Part shown: piece by piece, positions 45,298 through 56,000 of the stretch
Layout: each line of letters opens with the position of its first letter
Position numbering within the stretch: position 1 is the first letter of the stretch
NCBI RefSeq assembly: GCF_014841135.1
Contig: NZ_JACYTN010000013.1
Coordinates: forward strand, 1 to 64,000
Direction of reading: 5' to 3'
Origin: Paenibacillus arenosi
GTDB lineage: Bacteria; Bacillota; Bacilli; Paenibacillales; Paenibacillaceae
DNA length: 64,000 nt
Made by a program: the position numbers and the translations under genes
Notes under the pieces: generated by a model
The model's input: only the letters and a program-made list of their open reading frames with translations
Database searches by the model: none
Told to the model about the DNA's origin: nothing

Positions 45298-46017
45298 ATG
45301 AAACTGAAAAAGTTATGGATATCTGCAATTTCTGCAATGATGTTGATTACTATTCCAGCGCAGGTCGGTGCTAGCTCGAATGAGCAGCAACTGAATCAAA
45401 TTTTGACGCTTCATGGAAATGAAATAACTTTGCAAGAGTTGAAGCGAGATATTGCTTCCATTGCAGTAGAATCCGGAGCAAGCGAACAACAAATTACTGC
45501 GGAATTACTAAAAGAGCTTGAGTCTAAACAAACAAGTGATATCGGTGCCTATTCTTCTGGTGGTGGTGGGGGAAGCAAGCAATTAGCAACCAGCCGCAAA
45601 GGGACATTCTTCTACGCTCCTGCATCATTAGGACCTGTTAATCATGGACATATTGGCATTTATTATACGAGCAGTGTAATTGTAGAAGCTGCTAATAGTG
45701 ATCTAGGTATTCGTAAAGCATCAGTATCTACTAGGAAAGTAGGAAAAGGAGCTCGCATTCAGGAAGTTAAAAGTACATCTATTTCTCAAGATAGCAAGGC
45801 AGCGAACTGGGCACACGGCAAACTCGGTAAAAATAATTACAACAAGAACTTTTTGAAAAATCGTTCTTGCGGTGGTAAAAAGTTTAACTGCTCTCAGCTT
45901 GTGTGGTGCGCATTCAAACAAGTAGCTGGAATTGACATTGATAAAGATAAAGGGTGGGGCGTTTACCCTGTTGATATTCGTGATTCGAGTCTAGTGAGAA
46001 CAATTAAAAAATATTAA
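45298..46017 (+). CDS. Secreted permuted NlpC/P60-like hydrolase, copy 2
   Basis: 239 residues, the same architecture as copy 1: signal peptide, LHGNEITLQELKRDIASIAV segment, GGGGGS linker, HGHIGIYY and FNCSQLVWCAFK. It is the closest relative of copy 1 (RKASVS, DIDKDKGWGVYPVDIRDSSLV). It differs in a more basic surface (KNNYNKNFLKNRSCGGKKF), which suggests a different target or partner. ATG at 45298 has GGAGG eight bases upstream. Confidence 0.82.
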   Translation: MKLKKLWISAISAMMLITIPAQVGASSNEQQLNQILTLHGNEITLQELKRDIASIAVESGASEQQITAELLKELESKQTSDIGAYSSGGGGGSKQLATSRKGTFFYAPASLGPVNHGHIGIYYTSSVIVEAANSDLGIRKASVSTRKVGKGARIQEVKSTSISQDSKAANWAHGKLGKNNYNKNFLKNRSCGGKKFNCSQLVWCAFKQVAGIDIDKDKGWGVYPVDIRDSSLVRTIKKY

Positions 46018-46048
46018 ATTCCAATTCGATTATGAAGGAGCATGAAAA

Positions 46049-46777
46049 TTGAAAATGAAAAAGCTCTTACTTGTCGTATTAAGCGCAATGATGCTGCTTG
46101 TTATTCCGGTGCAAGCGGGTGCAACTTCTGTTGAACATCAATTGAATGAAATTGTGACGCTTCATGGTAATGGACTGACAAAGGCAGAATTAAAAATGGA
46201 TATCGTTCAACTTGCTAGAGAAACGGGAAAAAGTGAGCAGCAAATTGTGAATCAAGTGCTTTCCGAATTGCAATCAGAACTTTCTGAGGATGTAGGTGTA
46301 TTCTCTTCAGGAGGTGGTAATAATGCCACTTACTTATTAGATCCAAGTCAAAAAGGACATATTTTCTATACACCAGCTACCTCCTATAAGGTTTTCAACC
46401 ATGGACATGTTGGTATGTATATTGCTAGAAATCAAATAGTAGAGGCCGCAAATCCTGATGACGGTATTATTAAATCTACTCTTGGTAGTAGAAAAGTGGA
46501 CAAACATTCTAAAATCCAATATGTCACTTCAACGACTTATACGCAAGATAGCAATGCAGCTGACTGGGCTGGAGGAAAGACAACAGGATCTTATAATAAG
46601 AACTTCGCGATTAATCGGTCATGTGGTGGAACTTCCTTTAACTGTTCTCAGTTAGTATGGTGTGCATTCAAGGAGAAAGCTAACGTTGATCTTGATAATG
46701 ATGGTGGTTTAGGGGTTTATCCGCGTGATATTCGTGACCACAAATCAGTAAAAACAATTAAAGAATACGGGGTTTAA
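46049..46777 (+). CDS. Secreted permuted NlpC/P60-like hydrolase, copy 3
   Basis: 242 residues. It starts with TTG behind AAGGAG, 31 bases after copy 2, so the two are surely co-transcribed. His (NHGHVGMYIAR) and Cys (FNCSQLVWCAF) are kept. The linker is shorter (SSGGGNN), and the end is DIRDHKSVKTIKEYGV. It is more diverged than copies 1 and 2. The first Cys of the RSCGG element and the Cys after the nucleophile are conserved in all copies and may form a disulfide. Confidence 0.82.
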   Translation: MKMKKLLLVVLSAMMLLVIPVQAGATSVEHQLNEIVTLHGNGLTKAELKMDIVQLARETGKSEQQIVNQVLSELQSELSEDVGVFSSGGGNNATYLLDPSQKGHIFYTPATSYKVFNHGHVGMYIARNQIVEAANPDDGIIKSTLGSRKVDKHSKIQYVTSTTYTQDSNAADWAGGKTTGSYNKNFAINRSCGGTSFNCSQLVWCAFKEKANVDLDNDGGLGVYPRDIRDHKSVKTIKEYGV

Positions 46778-46797
46778 GCATTTTTCTCAATATTATT

Positions 46798-46980
46798 TTG
46801 AGAATTTACGCCCAGTATTCATGCTCGGGTAAAGGAATTACAGAGCAATCGGTGACTGATCAAATCCACAAACAACTCCTCGCAAAACTTGAGAAAAGTC
46901 ACGAAATTTCAACTTTGGGCATCGACATTGGTATTTATCCACTAATGGTATTTTTAAAGGGTCATTCTTCTATTAACTAG
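46798..46980 (+). pseudogene. Probable remnant of a fifth hydrolase copy
   Basis: A short frame contains GITEQSVTDQIHKQLLAK, which aligns with the helical prosegment of the neighbours (GLSEQQVSQQILDELKSK). It is followed by DIGIYPL, reminiscent of HIGIYY. It lacks a signal peptide, ribosome-binding site and catalytic Cys. It occupies the 290-base gap between copies 3 and 4, which fits an internally deleted paralogue. The match is short, so confidence is limited. Confidence 0.4.
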
Positions 46981-47070
46981 CTCATACGTATGCATTTCCT
47001 CAGATGATGTAAAGTCAAAAAAATATGCAGTCCAGCAATATCATAAATTCATTATAAAGGAGATTAGTAG

Positions 47071-47781
47071 ATGAAAAAACTTGTGTTCTTAACATTATGT
47101 GCATTGATGTTGATAGCTGCTCCACTACAGGCTGCAGCTGGTTCCACGAATCAGCAATTGGATCAAATCGTGTCCTTGCATGGAAATGGTCTAACCAAAG
47201 AAGATTTGAAACAAAGTATTACGGAGTTAACAAAGCACTCAGGTTTATCAGAACAGCAAATTACTACTCAAATTTTGAATGAACTCTTAAGTCAGCCAGA
47301 AGATATTGTTACGTATGGTTCTCCGGTTGAAGGTGGAACGATTCAGTTGGATTCAAGTGCTAAAGGTAACTTGTTCTATCAGCCAGCTTCCTTTGCTGGC
47401 GTTGAGCATGGACATGTAGGTTTATACTACACTCCTAGCACGATTGTTGAATCATCTAGCCCGAAATATGGTGTTATTCTTGCAGCGGTAGCCGATCGCA
47501 AAGTAAAGAGTGGCGCTCGCATTATGAAAGTAAACGTCACATCTACTGCACAAAACCATAGTGCAACAGAATGGGCAAAAGGAAAAGTGGGGCTTGATTA
47601 TGACATCCAATTTTTCCACAACCGTTTCTGTAACGTTAATTCCTTCAACTGTTCTCAGCTTGTATGGTGTGCTTTTAAAAGCGTAGCGAATATTGATCTC
47701 GATAAAAACGGCGGTTTGGGCGTATATCCAAAAGATATCCGTGACTCCAGCTTAGTTACAACTCTTAAATCTTATAATTAA
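47071..47781 (+). CDS. Secreted permuted NlpC/P60-like hydrolase, copy 4
   Basis: 236 residues, with its own AAGGAG and ATG. Signal peptide ends near LQAAAG. The prosegment is LHGNGLTKEDLKQSITELTK and the linker is reduced to SPVEGG. His is in EHGHVGLYY and Cys in FNCSQLVWCAF. It is the most diverged copy: VESSS replaces VEAAN, and RFCNVNSFNC replaces RSCGGSSFNC. It still ends DIRDSSLVTTLKSYN. The retained active site in all four argues that each is functional. Confidence 0.82.
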   Translation: MKKLVFLTLCALMLIAAPLQAAAGSTNQQLDQIVSLHGNGLTKEDLKQSITELTKHSGLSEQQITTQILNELLSQPEDIVTYGSPVEGGTIQLDSSAKGNLFYQPASFAGVEHGHVGLYYTPSTIVESSSPKYGVILAAVADRKVKSGARIMKVNVTSTAQNHSATEWAKGKVGLDYDIQFFHNRFCNVNSFNCSQLVWCAFKSVANIDLDKNGGLGVYPKDIRDSSLVTTLKSYN

Positions 47782-47820
47782 TCCTTCCTATAGCTATATG
47801 TGTAAGTACAAGTAATGAAA

Positions 47821-47845
47821 AGAGGTTCAGTAATTCTGAACCTCT
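47821..47845. terminator. Hairpin between the hydrolase array and lipoprotein gene
   Basis: The 10-bp perfect stem AGAGGTTCAG / CTGAACCTCT has a 5-base loop and is followed by AAATC, so the T-tract is missing. It could be a weak terminator, or an mRNA-stabilising structure in a continuing transcript. Confidence 0.5.
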
Positions 47846-47870
47846 AAATCTACATTCTGGGAGACTACTA

Positions 47871-49079
47871 ATGAGACTACAAATGATATTTCAAGCGAAA
47901 CGAAGGTCTTTTCGGGTACGGCTTACTTTGTTGATTGCCATCATACTGCTCTTTGTGACGGCTTGTACAGACTCTGCTACGAATAAGGAGGTGGCTCCAG
48001 AGACGGTAAAGCTTAAAGATGATCCGCATGCTATTGTTTATTATTCTACCGATCTCCCACATGAGCGAATAGGAGATGGGTTGAGTTATTTGTTCCTGAT
48101 TGATAAGCAAGGAAAGTATACGAAGATTAAGAAGCGAGGGTTGGAGTTAAATTCAGTCATTCCGCTCGGGCAATCGTTACTGCTTAATCAGAAGGAACAA
48201 ATGCTGACTATTCAGGCTGATAATAATATTCAAACAACCCCATACAAAGAAGATTGCAAAGTGCCGGCAGGTTACGGTCAGTCATCAGGGGAATTAAATG
48301 GCGGAAAAACGTACTATTCCATTTTCAATGGACGTTTTAGTGAAGATATGAAGTATTACATTTCTAAAGTACGTTGGGGAGACGAAACGAAGCATTATTG
48401 TAAAGACATTCGTGAATTTGTTGAAGCAACAGGAGATGATGGCAAGCATATTTATTATATTTCCTCTGATGTGGAGGATCCTTCTAAGAAGTTTTTCCAT
48501 AAAGCTTCGATCCAAGGCGATCAGCTCAAGTTCGACAGTAAGACACTTCTAGAAAAAAGCAAGGAAGAAGGCAGGTTCATGTTCACCAAGTTGATTGCTG
48601 CGGGTGATGACATGGTAGGTGTCTACGCTGATCTTATAGGCAATAAGGTTGAGCTGAATCTGATGCAAGTAGCGAAGGACAACAAGACTCCTTTTAAGAA
48701 GCATCCTTTACTTCAATATGATGGCACTAACACGAAGTATTATTTCTTCAATAAAGAAAGTATTTACCTCAAAGATGGACAAGTTTATTTCGTTGATGGA
48801 TATGGGGACGTGTACGCCTACAACCTAGAAACGAACAAGCTAAATAAAAAATTCCACCTCAATGATTATCAACGTGATGAAAAACTCCAGGATGAAATCG
48901 TCTATTTCTATAATGATCATTTGTATTTCTATCACTTCCATGAGAAGAGCAAATCCCATCAGATTGAAACGTACAATTTGGAGGGGAAAGTAGTAAATAC
49001 TTTGAAATTACCCGATTTGAAAAAAGAAATTGGAAGAGATTCTGTCTATTTATATGATTTCAAAATTCTAAACCACTAA
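47871..49079 (+). CDS. Lipoprotein of unknown function
   Basis: 402 residues. A basic N-terminus and hydrophobic core end in the lipobox FVTAC (Cys32). The remainder shows repeated beta-strand pairs with aromatic and Asp/Gly turns (IYYISSDVEDPSKKF, VYADLIGNKVELNLMQVA, VYFVDGYGDVYAYNLETNK), the look of a beta-propeller. No family is recognised. It lies between the hydrolase array and the NRPS locus, in the same direction as both. Whether it belongs to either is not visible. Confidence 0.8.
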   Translation: MRLQMIFQAKRRSFRVRLTLLIAIILLFVTACTDSATNKEVAPETVKLKDDPHAIVYYSTDLPHERIGDGLSYLFLIDKQGKYTKIKKRGLELNSVIPLGQSLLLNQKEQMLTIQADNNIQTTPYKEDCKVPAGYGQSSGELNGGKTYYSIFNGRFSEDMKYYISKVRWGDETKHYCKDIREFVEATGDDGKHIYYISSDVEDPSKKFFHKASIQGDQLKFDSKTLLEKSKEEGRFMFTKLIAAGDDMVGVYADLIGNKVELNLMQVAKDNKTPFKKHPLLQYDGTNTKYYFFNKESIYLKDGQVYFVDGYGDVYAYNLETNKLNKKFHLNDYQRDEKLQDEIVYFYNDHLYFYHFHEKSKSHQIETYNLEGKVVNTLKLPDLKKEIGRDSVYLYDFKILNH

Positions 49080-49155
49080 GTTTATTACCAATAGCAAGAT
49101 CCATTACATTGTTTACATTGTATCGACTATAAAACGGATAGAGTGAGGGATTAAT

Positions 49156-49941
49156 ATGACTTTTCAAGAACAATTTGATGCAGATGTTATACAGCACCTT
49201 AATAGCTTGCCGGATACGCTAAACGAACAGCTTCGTCATGATTTTTCAACGAATGATGTGGTCGTATTCGAGGCGATGTTGCCAGAAGCATTACGGATCA
49301 AAATGGAAGATGAGGCTTTATCCATCCTTCACCACTATGGTGTGCGGAGGGATCTTGTTATTAAAGAAACAGGAAATACGCCGCGCAACTTTAATAGTGT
49401 AGGCCGAGATGCGATTGCTGAGCATGGTCAATATATTCCGGCTTTCTTTGCTTCGGAGCCGATTAAACAATATCTCGCATCTATTAATAATAATCAAACT
49501 GTACTTCCAGTACCGTATCAACCTGAAGAATATATTATTAATAGTCAACAAGCGACAGGTGATACACATGGCTGGCATTGGGACGACTACACGTTCGCGC
49601 TTATCTGGATTGTCGAAGCACCGAGGCCAGAAGAGGGCGCTTTAATCGAATATATTCCTCACACGGAGTGGGATCAAACGGATAAAAAAAATTGTGTGCA
49701 AAAAATATTGGATACACATACGGTAAATTCCAAGTATATCCCCCAAGGGAGATGCTACTTTATGAAGGCGAATACAACTTTGCATAGGATAAGTCCATTG
49801 GTAGGATCATCTAGACGTACAGTTATCGTATTCACATACGCGACGGAAGAAGATATGACGAAAGATATCTCTCACGAAACAATGGAACAAATCTGGGCGA
49901 AAGAAATTAAACAGGATGATCCTCAGCCTGTAGGTAACTAG
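49156..49941 (+). CDS. Fe(II)/2-oxoglutarate-dependent hydroxylase-like enzyme
   Basis: 261 residues. The metal ligands are His141 and Asp143 in HGWHWDDYTFALIW and His210 in TTLHRISPL. Arg220 or Arg221 in GSSRRTVIVF would bind 2-oxoglutarate. The HWHWDDY-like core recalls the ArpA/BesD-related group. The Asp is kept here, so hydroxylation is expected rather than the halogenation seen when it is Gly. It lies 100 bases upstream of a large NRPS in the same direction and probably hydroxylates an amino acid used by, or bound to, that assembly line. The residue modified is inferred only. Confidence 0.82.
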   Translation: MTFQEQFDADVIQHLNSLPDTLNEQLRHDFSTNDVVVFEAMLPEALRIKMEDEALSILHHYGVRRDLVIKETGNTPRNFNSVGRDAIAEHGQYIPAFFASEPIKQYLASINNNQTVLPVPYQPEEYIINSQQATGDTHGWHWDDYTFALIWIVEAPRPEEGALIEYIPHTEWDQTDKKNCVQKILDTHTVNSKYIPQGRCYFMKANTTLHRISPLVGSSRRTVIVFTYATEEDMTKDISHETMEQIWAKEIKQDDPQPVGN

Positions 49942-50042
49942 AGAGAACGGTTAGGTTGGAAAAATAGAAGTATAGACGTAAGCAAGAGTTTGTTCAGCCG
50001 CAGCATTTGAACATTCATTTCTTGAGGAGAGGATAGTCTGGG

Positions 50043-53000
50043 ATGAAGACTTTGCAGAATGTACTTTTAACAGCCGCTAAGAAGGATAAGGGGATTTACG
50101 TCATTGATGGTAAGCAGGATCATTTTATCCCGTACGAACAATTGCTTCAACGTTCTCTTTCTGTACTCAATCATCTTCAGCGTCGGGGCATTCAGCCCCG
50201 ACAAGAAGTGATTCTTTATATAGACAATCATGTCCAATTCTTATACGCATTTTGGTCTTGTGTACTTGGAAATTTTATTCCCGTACCTGTTACCGCTTCA
50301 ACAACGCCTGAGCATATAAGTAAATTAAATAAAATAGCAGGTGTGCTGGGAAATGCCTTTTTAATTACGGATATGGATTTAAAATCTCTCGATGTACATG
50401 GTCTATGGAGCAGCGAGCATAGTGCTGACCGTACTATGTTTATTGATTCGAATGATTGGAACGGTGACGAAGGAGTAGTTCATACAGCCGAAGAGGATGA
50501 AATTGCTTTCATACAGTTCTCGTCAGGATCGACAGGAGAGCCTAAGGGGGTTATGTTAACCCATCGAAACTTATTAACAAATATTCGGGCAATTATGAAA
50601 GGCATGCATATACAAGTAGGGGAGACATGCTTGAACTGGATGCCATTTACCCATGATATGGGTTTGATTGGAGGGCATTTAACCCCCTTAACGGCGCAGG
50701 TTGATCAGTATCAGATGCCAACTTCTTTGTTTGTTCGTCGGCCTACTTTATGGCTAAAAAAGGCGAGTGAATATCGTATTGAGTATTTGTCCTCACCTAA
50801 CTTTGGTTATAAATATGTGCTTGATATGTGCAAAGATAGTGACCTAGCTGCATTAGATTTATCGAGCGTCCGATTGATATTTAATGGAGCAGAACCAATT
50901 TCAGCGAGCCTTTGCCATCGATTTTTGGAAAAGCTCATTCCGCAGGGACTTAGAGCAGATGTGTTTTTCCCAGTGTACGGAATGGCTGAAGCTTCCCTCG
51001 CTATTACATTTCCCAAAATAGGAGATGGTTTGCAGAGCGTATGCCTGGCCCGTAATCAATTGAACAAAGGAAAACGAGTCCGCTTTGTTACAGAAGAAGA
51101 TAGCAAAGGAGTCATTTTTGTTGACGAGGGTTTCCCTGTAGATAATTGCCGCATTCGTATTTGCGGAGATGATGATCAATTGCTGCCAGAACGGACGATT
51201 GGTCATATTCACATTCAAGGCGACAACGTAACGAAAGGATATTATAACAATCCTGAAGCAACGGAACGAGTGCTAACGACAGATGGGTGGTTGCGAACGG
51301 GAGATCTTGGCTTTATACATAATGGACGTCTCGTTGTTACGGGCAGAGAAAAGGACATTCTTTTTGTAAATGGGCAGAACTTCTATCCTTATGATATCGA
51401 GAACGTAGCTGAAACTATTGAAGGTATTCAATTAGGAAGAGTAGTCGCATGCGGTGCTTACAATACGGAACGTGCTCAAGATGATTTGATTATTTTCCTC
51501 TATGCGAAGCCTAATATGGAAACATTCATTCCCTTGTCTCGTGAAGTGAAGCGAACGATTAAAGATAAAATGGGTCTAGACGTTCAAGAAGTGATTCCGA
51601 TTCGTCGTATTCCTAAGACGACGAGCGGCAAAGTACAGCGATATAAACTGGCAGCCAACTATGTAGATGGTGTTTACAGCGAAATCATTAATGAAATCCG
51701 TAAGTACACGGAGCTGAGCGCTGAAGAGGCATCTATTGACAGAGAGCCAATCACTGAGACAGAGCGTAAGCTCTTAGCACTGGTTAAAGCTGCGACAGGA
51801 AAAAAAGAGATTAGCTTGATGCATAGTTTACGTGAAATAGGATTGAATTCACTCAAAGCTATTTACATAAACGCCCAGATTATGGAGCATTTTGAGTTAG
51901 AAATTCCGCTAGGAAAATTGTTCGAACTGGAGACCGTTGCAAACGTAGCAAAGTATATTGATACCGCTGATACTACCTATACAGATTCCATTGGACCAAT
52001 TGCGAGAATAGAGGGTTTAGGGCCATTTCCTTCGCTATTGTCCCAACGGAGATTATATGTACTCGAACAACTTGATGGGGTAGGAACAAGCAATCATATT
52101 ACCATAGCTCTAAAAGTAAAAGGGCAGCTTGATCCTCAGAAATGTAGGTTGGCAGTTAACTCTCTTCTAATGAAACACGAAGCGCTTCGAACGACGTTCC
52201 AAATTGTTGATCAAGAGCTAATGCAGTTTATTCATGTCCCTACTCCAATAGAAATTGAAGAGATTCAAATGAAAGGGACCTTAAGTGAATCTGTGGGGGA
52301 GTGGATTACCCCCTATCATTTGCAAACCTATCCATTATGGCGCGTAGGGGTTACTGCTGGGCAGAAGAAGGAGGAGCATACACTCGTCTTCGATTTTCAC
52401 CATATGATTATGGATGGAAGTTCAGTGATGCAACTGCTTGAAGATTTTTTTGCTGCACTGTCTGGTCATGTATTAAAGCAACCTAAGGTGCAGTTTAAAG
52501 ATGTCTGCCTATGGAGAAAGCAGCAGGAGGCTTCTGAAGCATGGTCAGCTCATGAAGCTTATTGGATGAGCCGATTCAGCGATGAGATTCCTATATTGGA
52601 GCTGCCGATAGATGGTCAACGTCCGACTGTACAAAGCTTCCACGGTGATTCTATACACTTTACTGTTAATAGTGAATTGACCGCTGAGCTCAAGCATTTG
52701 GCTCAAGCCACAGGAACGACTTTATACATGGTGCTGCTAACCACTTATTATGTGTGGTTATCTAAGCATACAGGTCAGCGGGATATCGTAATTGGTTCTC
52801 CATTTGCCAATCGCACACACCCAGATATCCAACAGACGGTAGGGATGTTGATTAATACACTCCCACTGCGGATAAATGGTCAAGCAAGAAACACTTTTGA
52901 GGAACTGTTGGCAATTGTAAAGGAGGATGTATATCAGGCTTTGGAGCATCAATCGTATTGGTGCGAGCAGTTAGTTGAGAAACTGAAAATTCATCCTGAG

Positions 53001-56000
53001 CTTAATCGGAATGCGTTGTATGATACGGTTTTCATCATGCAGAACATGGCTGCTCCAATGATAGGCGAGGAATGGCATATTGAGCTGGAAGAGCTGGAAC
53101 GCAAAACATCGCGTCTGGATGTAACATTGGAAGTGGTAGAACGTGAGGGGACTCTGTCTCTAATTTGGGAATACAATACTGATTTGTTCGACCGAGCTTC
53201 TATGGGACGTATGGCGGTCCGTTATTGCAATATTTTGCAGACGTTAGTCAGGGAGCGAAGTGTTCAGCTTGATAAGCTCAGCATTATGAACGAGCAGGAG
53301 CAGGAATGGATTGCTAAGTTCCAAAATAGTGGAATGATTGAGCCAGGGTTGGAGCAGATCAAGCCATTCTTAACTTTGTTCTCAGAGCAGGCGCGGTCAC
53401 AACCAGATAAAATGGCGCTTCAATATGCTGGAGAGAAGGTTACGTATGGTGAATTGCATAGATTGACTGATCAAGTGGCAGCAGCCTTGCAAGATAAAGG
53501 TATTGGAAGAGAAGTGGTTGTTGGTATATGGATGGAAAGTGGTATTCAGCAAGTCATCGCGATACTAGGCATTTGGAAAGCGGGTGGAGCATATCTGCCT
53601 ATCGATCCGAATTACCCGGATGAACGCATTCTTTATATGCTCAATGATTGCAAACCTGCGCTATTACTGACGGATCGAAACTGGAGTGGACAGCTATCCT
53701 ATGAAGGTGAAGTATTGGAGTTGCAAACCTGTACCGTTTATGAAGGTCTAGTTTCTTCTCTAGATCATCATGAACAGAATCATTTAGCTGTTATTTTATA
53801 TACGTCAGGGACAACAGGAAATCCTAAAGGGGTTATGATTGAGCATGGCAATTTAACTGCTTATATTGACGCCTTCAAACGGGAATTTGCAGTAACTTCG
53901 AATGACGTTGTTCTCCAACAAGCATCATTTGCTTTTGATAATTTCATTGAAGAAGTATTTCCTGCGTTAGCGTATGGTGCTAAGCTCGTCATGATGAAAA
54001 AGGAAGACGTACTCGATATGAGGATATTGTCTTCACGGTTGATTGAATCTCAAATGACGATAATAAGCTGCTCTTCGTTGTTGGTTAATGAGATTAATAA
54101 AATAAAACTTCCTTCTTCATTACGAATCGTCATTAGCGGTGGTGATGTGCTGAAGTGGGAGTACATGTCTAATTTGCAAGAGCAATGTGCGGTCTACAAC
54201 TCATATGGTCCGACAGAGGCTACGGTATGTGCAAGTTACTATCGCTGCTATGTACCGGATGAGCAGGTTCCAATTGGTAAGCCGATTTCTCACTATCGAA
54301 TTTATGTTATGGATGCGTCCTTGCAGCCAGTTCCTATTGGTGTGGCAGGAGAGTTGTGCATAGCAGGTGCTGGTGTAGCCAGAGGCTATTGGGGCAATCC
54401 TGAATTGACGACTGAGCGTTTTCAAAAAGATTGGTTTGTCGAAGGAGAACGTATTTATCGAACTGGCGATTTAGTGAAATGGCTACCGGATGGAAATTTA
54501 GCATTCATGGGGCGTACAGACCAACAAGTGAAAATTCGTGGTTATCGGATTGAGCTGAGTGAGGTAGAAAAAGCAATTGAACAGTTGGAGATGGTTTCTG
54601 GGGTAAGAGTTATTGCGACGCGAGAAGGAGCTTCTAGTTTATATTTGTGCGCTTATATATTATCTGCTAGGCCATGGACTGCTGCTGAGTTAAGACGAGA
54701 GCTAGCAGAGAAGGTGCCGGATTATATGATACCGTCGTACTTTATTGAGATTGAACGGTTCCCTATGACGGTTCATGGTAAATTAGATCGCAAGCAGCTG
54801 CCGAATCCTACTCTGAGCCCAACTTCAAGTGAGGAAATGGTGAAGCCAGAAGGAGATATTGAGCGCCGTTTAGCTAATATATGGGCAGATGTTTTAGGGA
54901 TTCAACTTTCTCAGGTGAGTGTTCATGATGATTTCTTCCTATCAGGAGGACACTCGTTGAAGGCGACGATATTAGCGTCTCGAATCGATAAAGAAATTGA
55001 AGCAGCCGTAACGATAAGGCATATTTTTGCAGAACCTACGATACGTCAACTTGCGAATCGGATTCAATTATCCAGACCTAGTAAACTACCATTGTTAGTT
55101 AAGCGTGATCGTACCAGTACGGTATGTTTAGCTTCTGCAGCACAAACGAGAATGTTTATGCTGCATCAAATAGACCCTAATTCTACGAGTTATAACATCA
55201 GTAAGGCACTTCTAATAGAAGGAAATCTGGAACAGCAAAAAGTTCAAGCTGCCGTGAATCAATTAATCCATCGACATGAATTGTTGCGAACATCGTTTCA
55301 TTTTACGAACGGTGAAGTATGGCAGCATATACATGAAGGTGTGATGATTGCTGTAGATTGGATGACAGCAGATAACGATCATATTCCTAGCATGTTGACA
55401 TCCTATATTCGGCCTTTTGCTCTAGAACGACCTGGGTTACTGCGAGTGGCTGTCTATCAATTGGACACGGAGCGCTCTGTACTGGTTGTAGATATGCATC
55501 ATATTGTAAGTGATGCGACTACAGTCGGTATCTTGCTTAACGAATTTAAAGAATTATATGAAGGTAATATATTAAAAACAAATGAACTGCAATATCGCGA
55601 TTATGCTGCATGGCATCATGAACTGTTATCTTCTGAATTTATGTCAGAGCAGGAAGCTTACTGGTTGGAGCAATTTAAGATACTGCCGGATGTGCTTCAG
55701 CTTCCTACTGATTATGCTCGACCTCGGATGCAAAGTTTTCAGGGTGCTACCCTCTCATTTACGATAGATGAATCCGTTCAGAAGAGGTTGTACGAGTTAA
55801 CAAATCAGACAGATACGACCTTATATATGCTGCTGCTGTCTGCTTATGCGACATTACTGTCCATTTATACCGGGCAGAGTGATATCGTTATTGGATCACC
55901 CGTTGCAGGCAGATCTCACGCAGATATGGAAGCCATTGTAGGAATGTTCGTCAATACGCTTGCGATTCGTTGCCACCCAGAACGGGAGGACTCATTTCTA

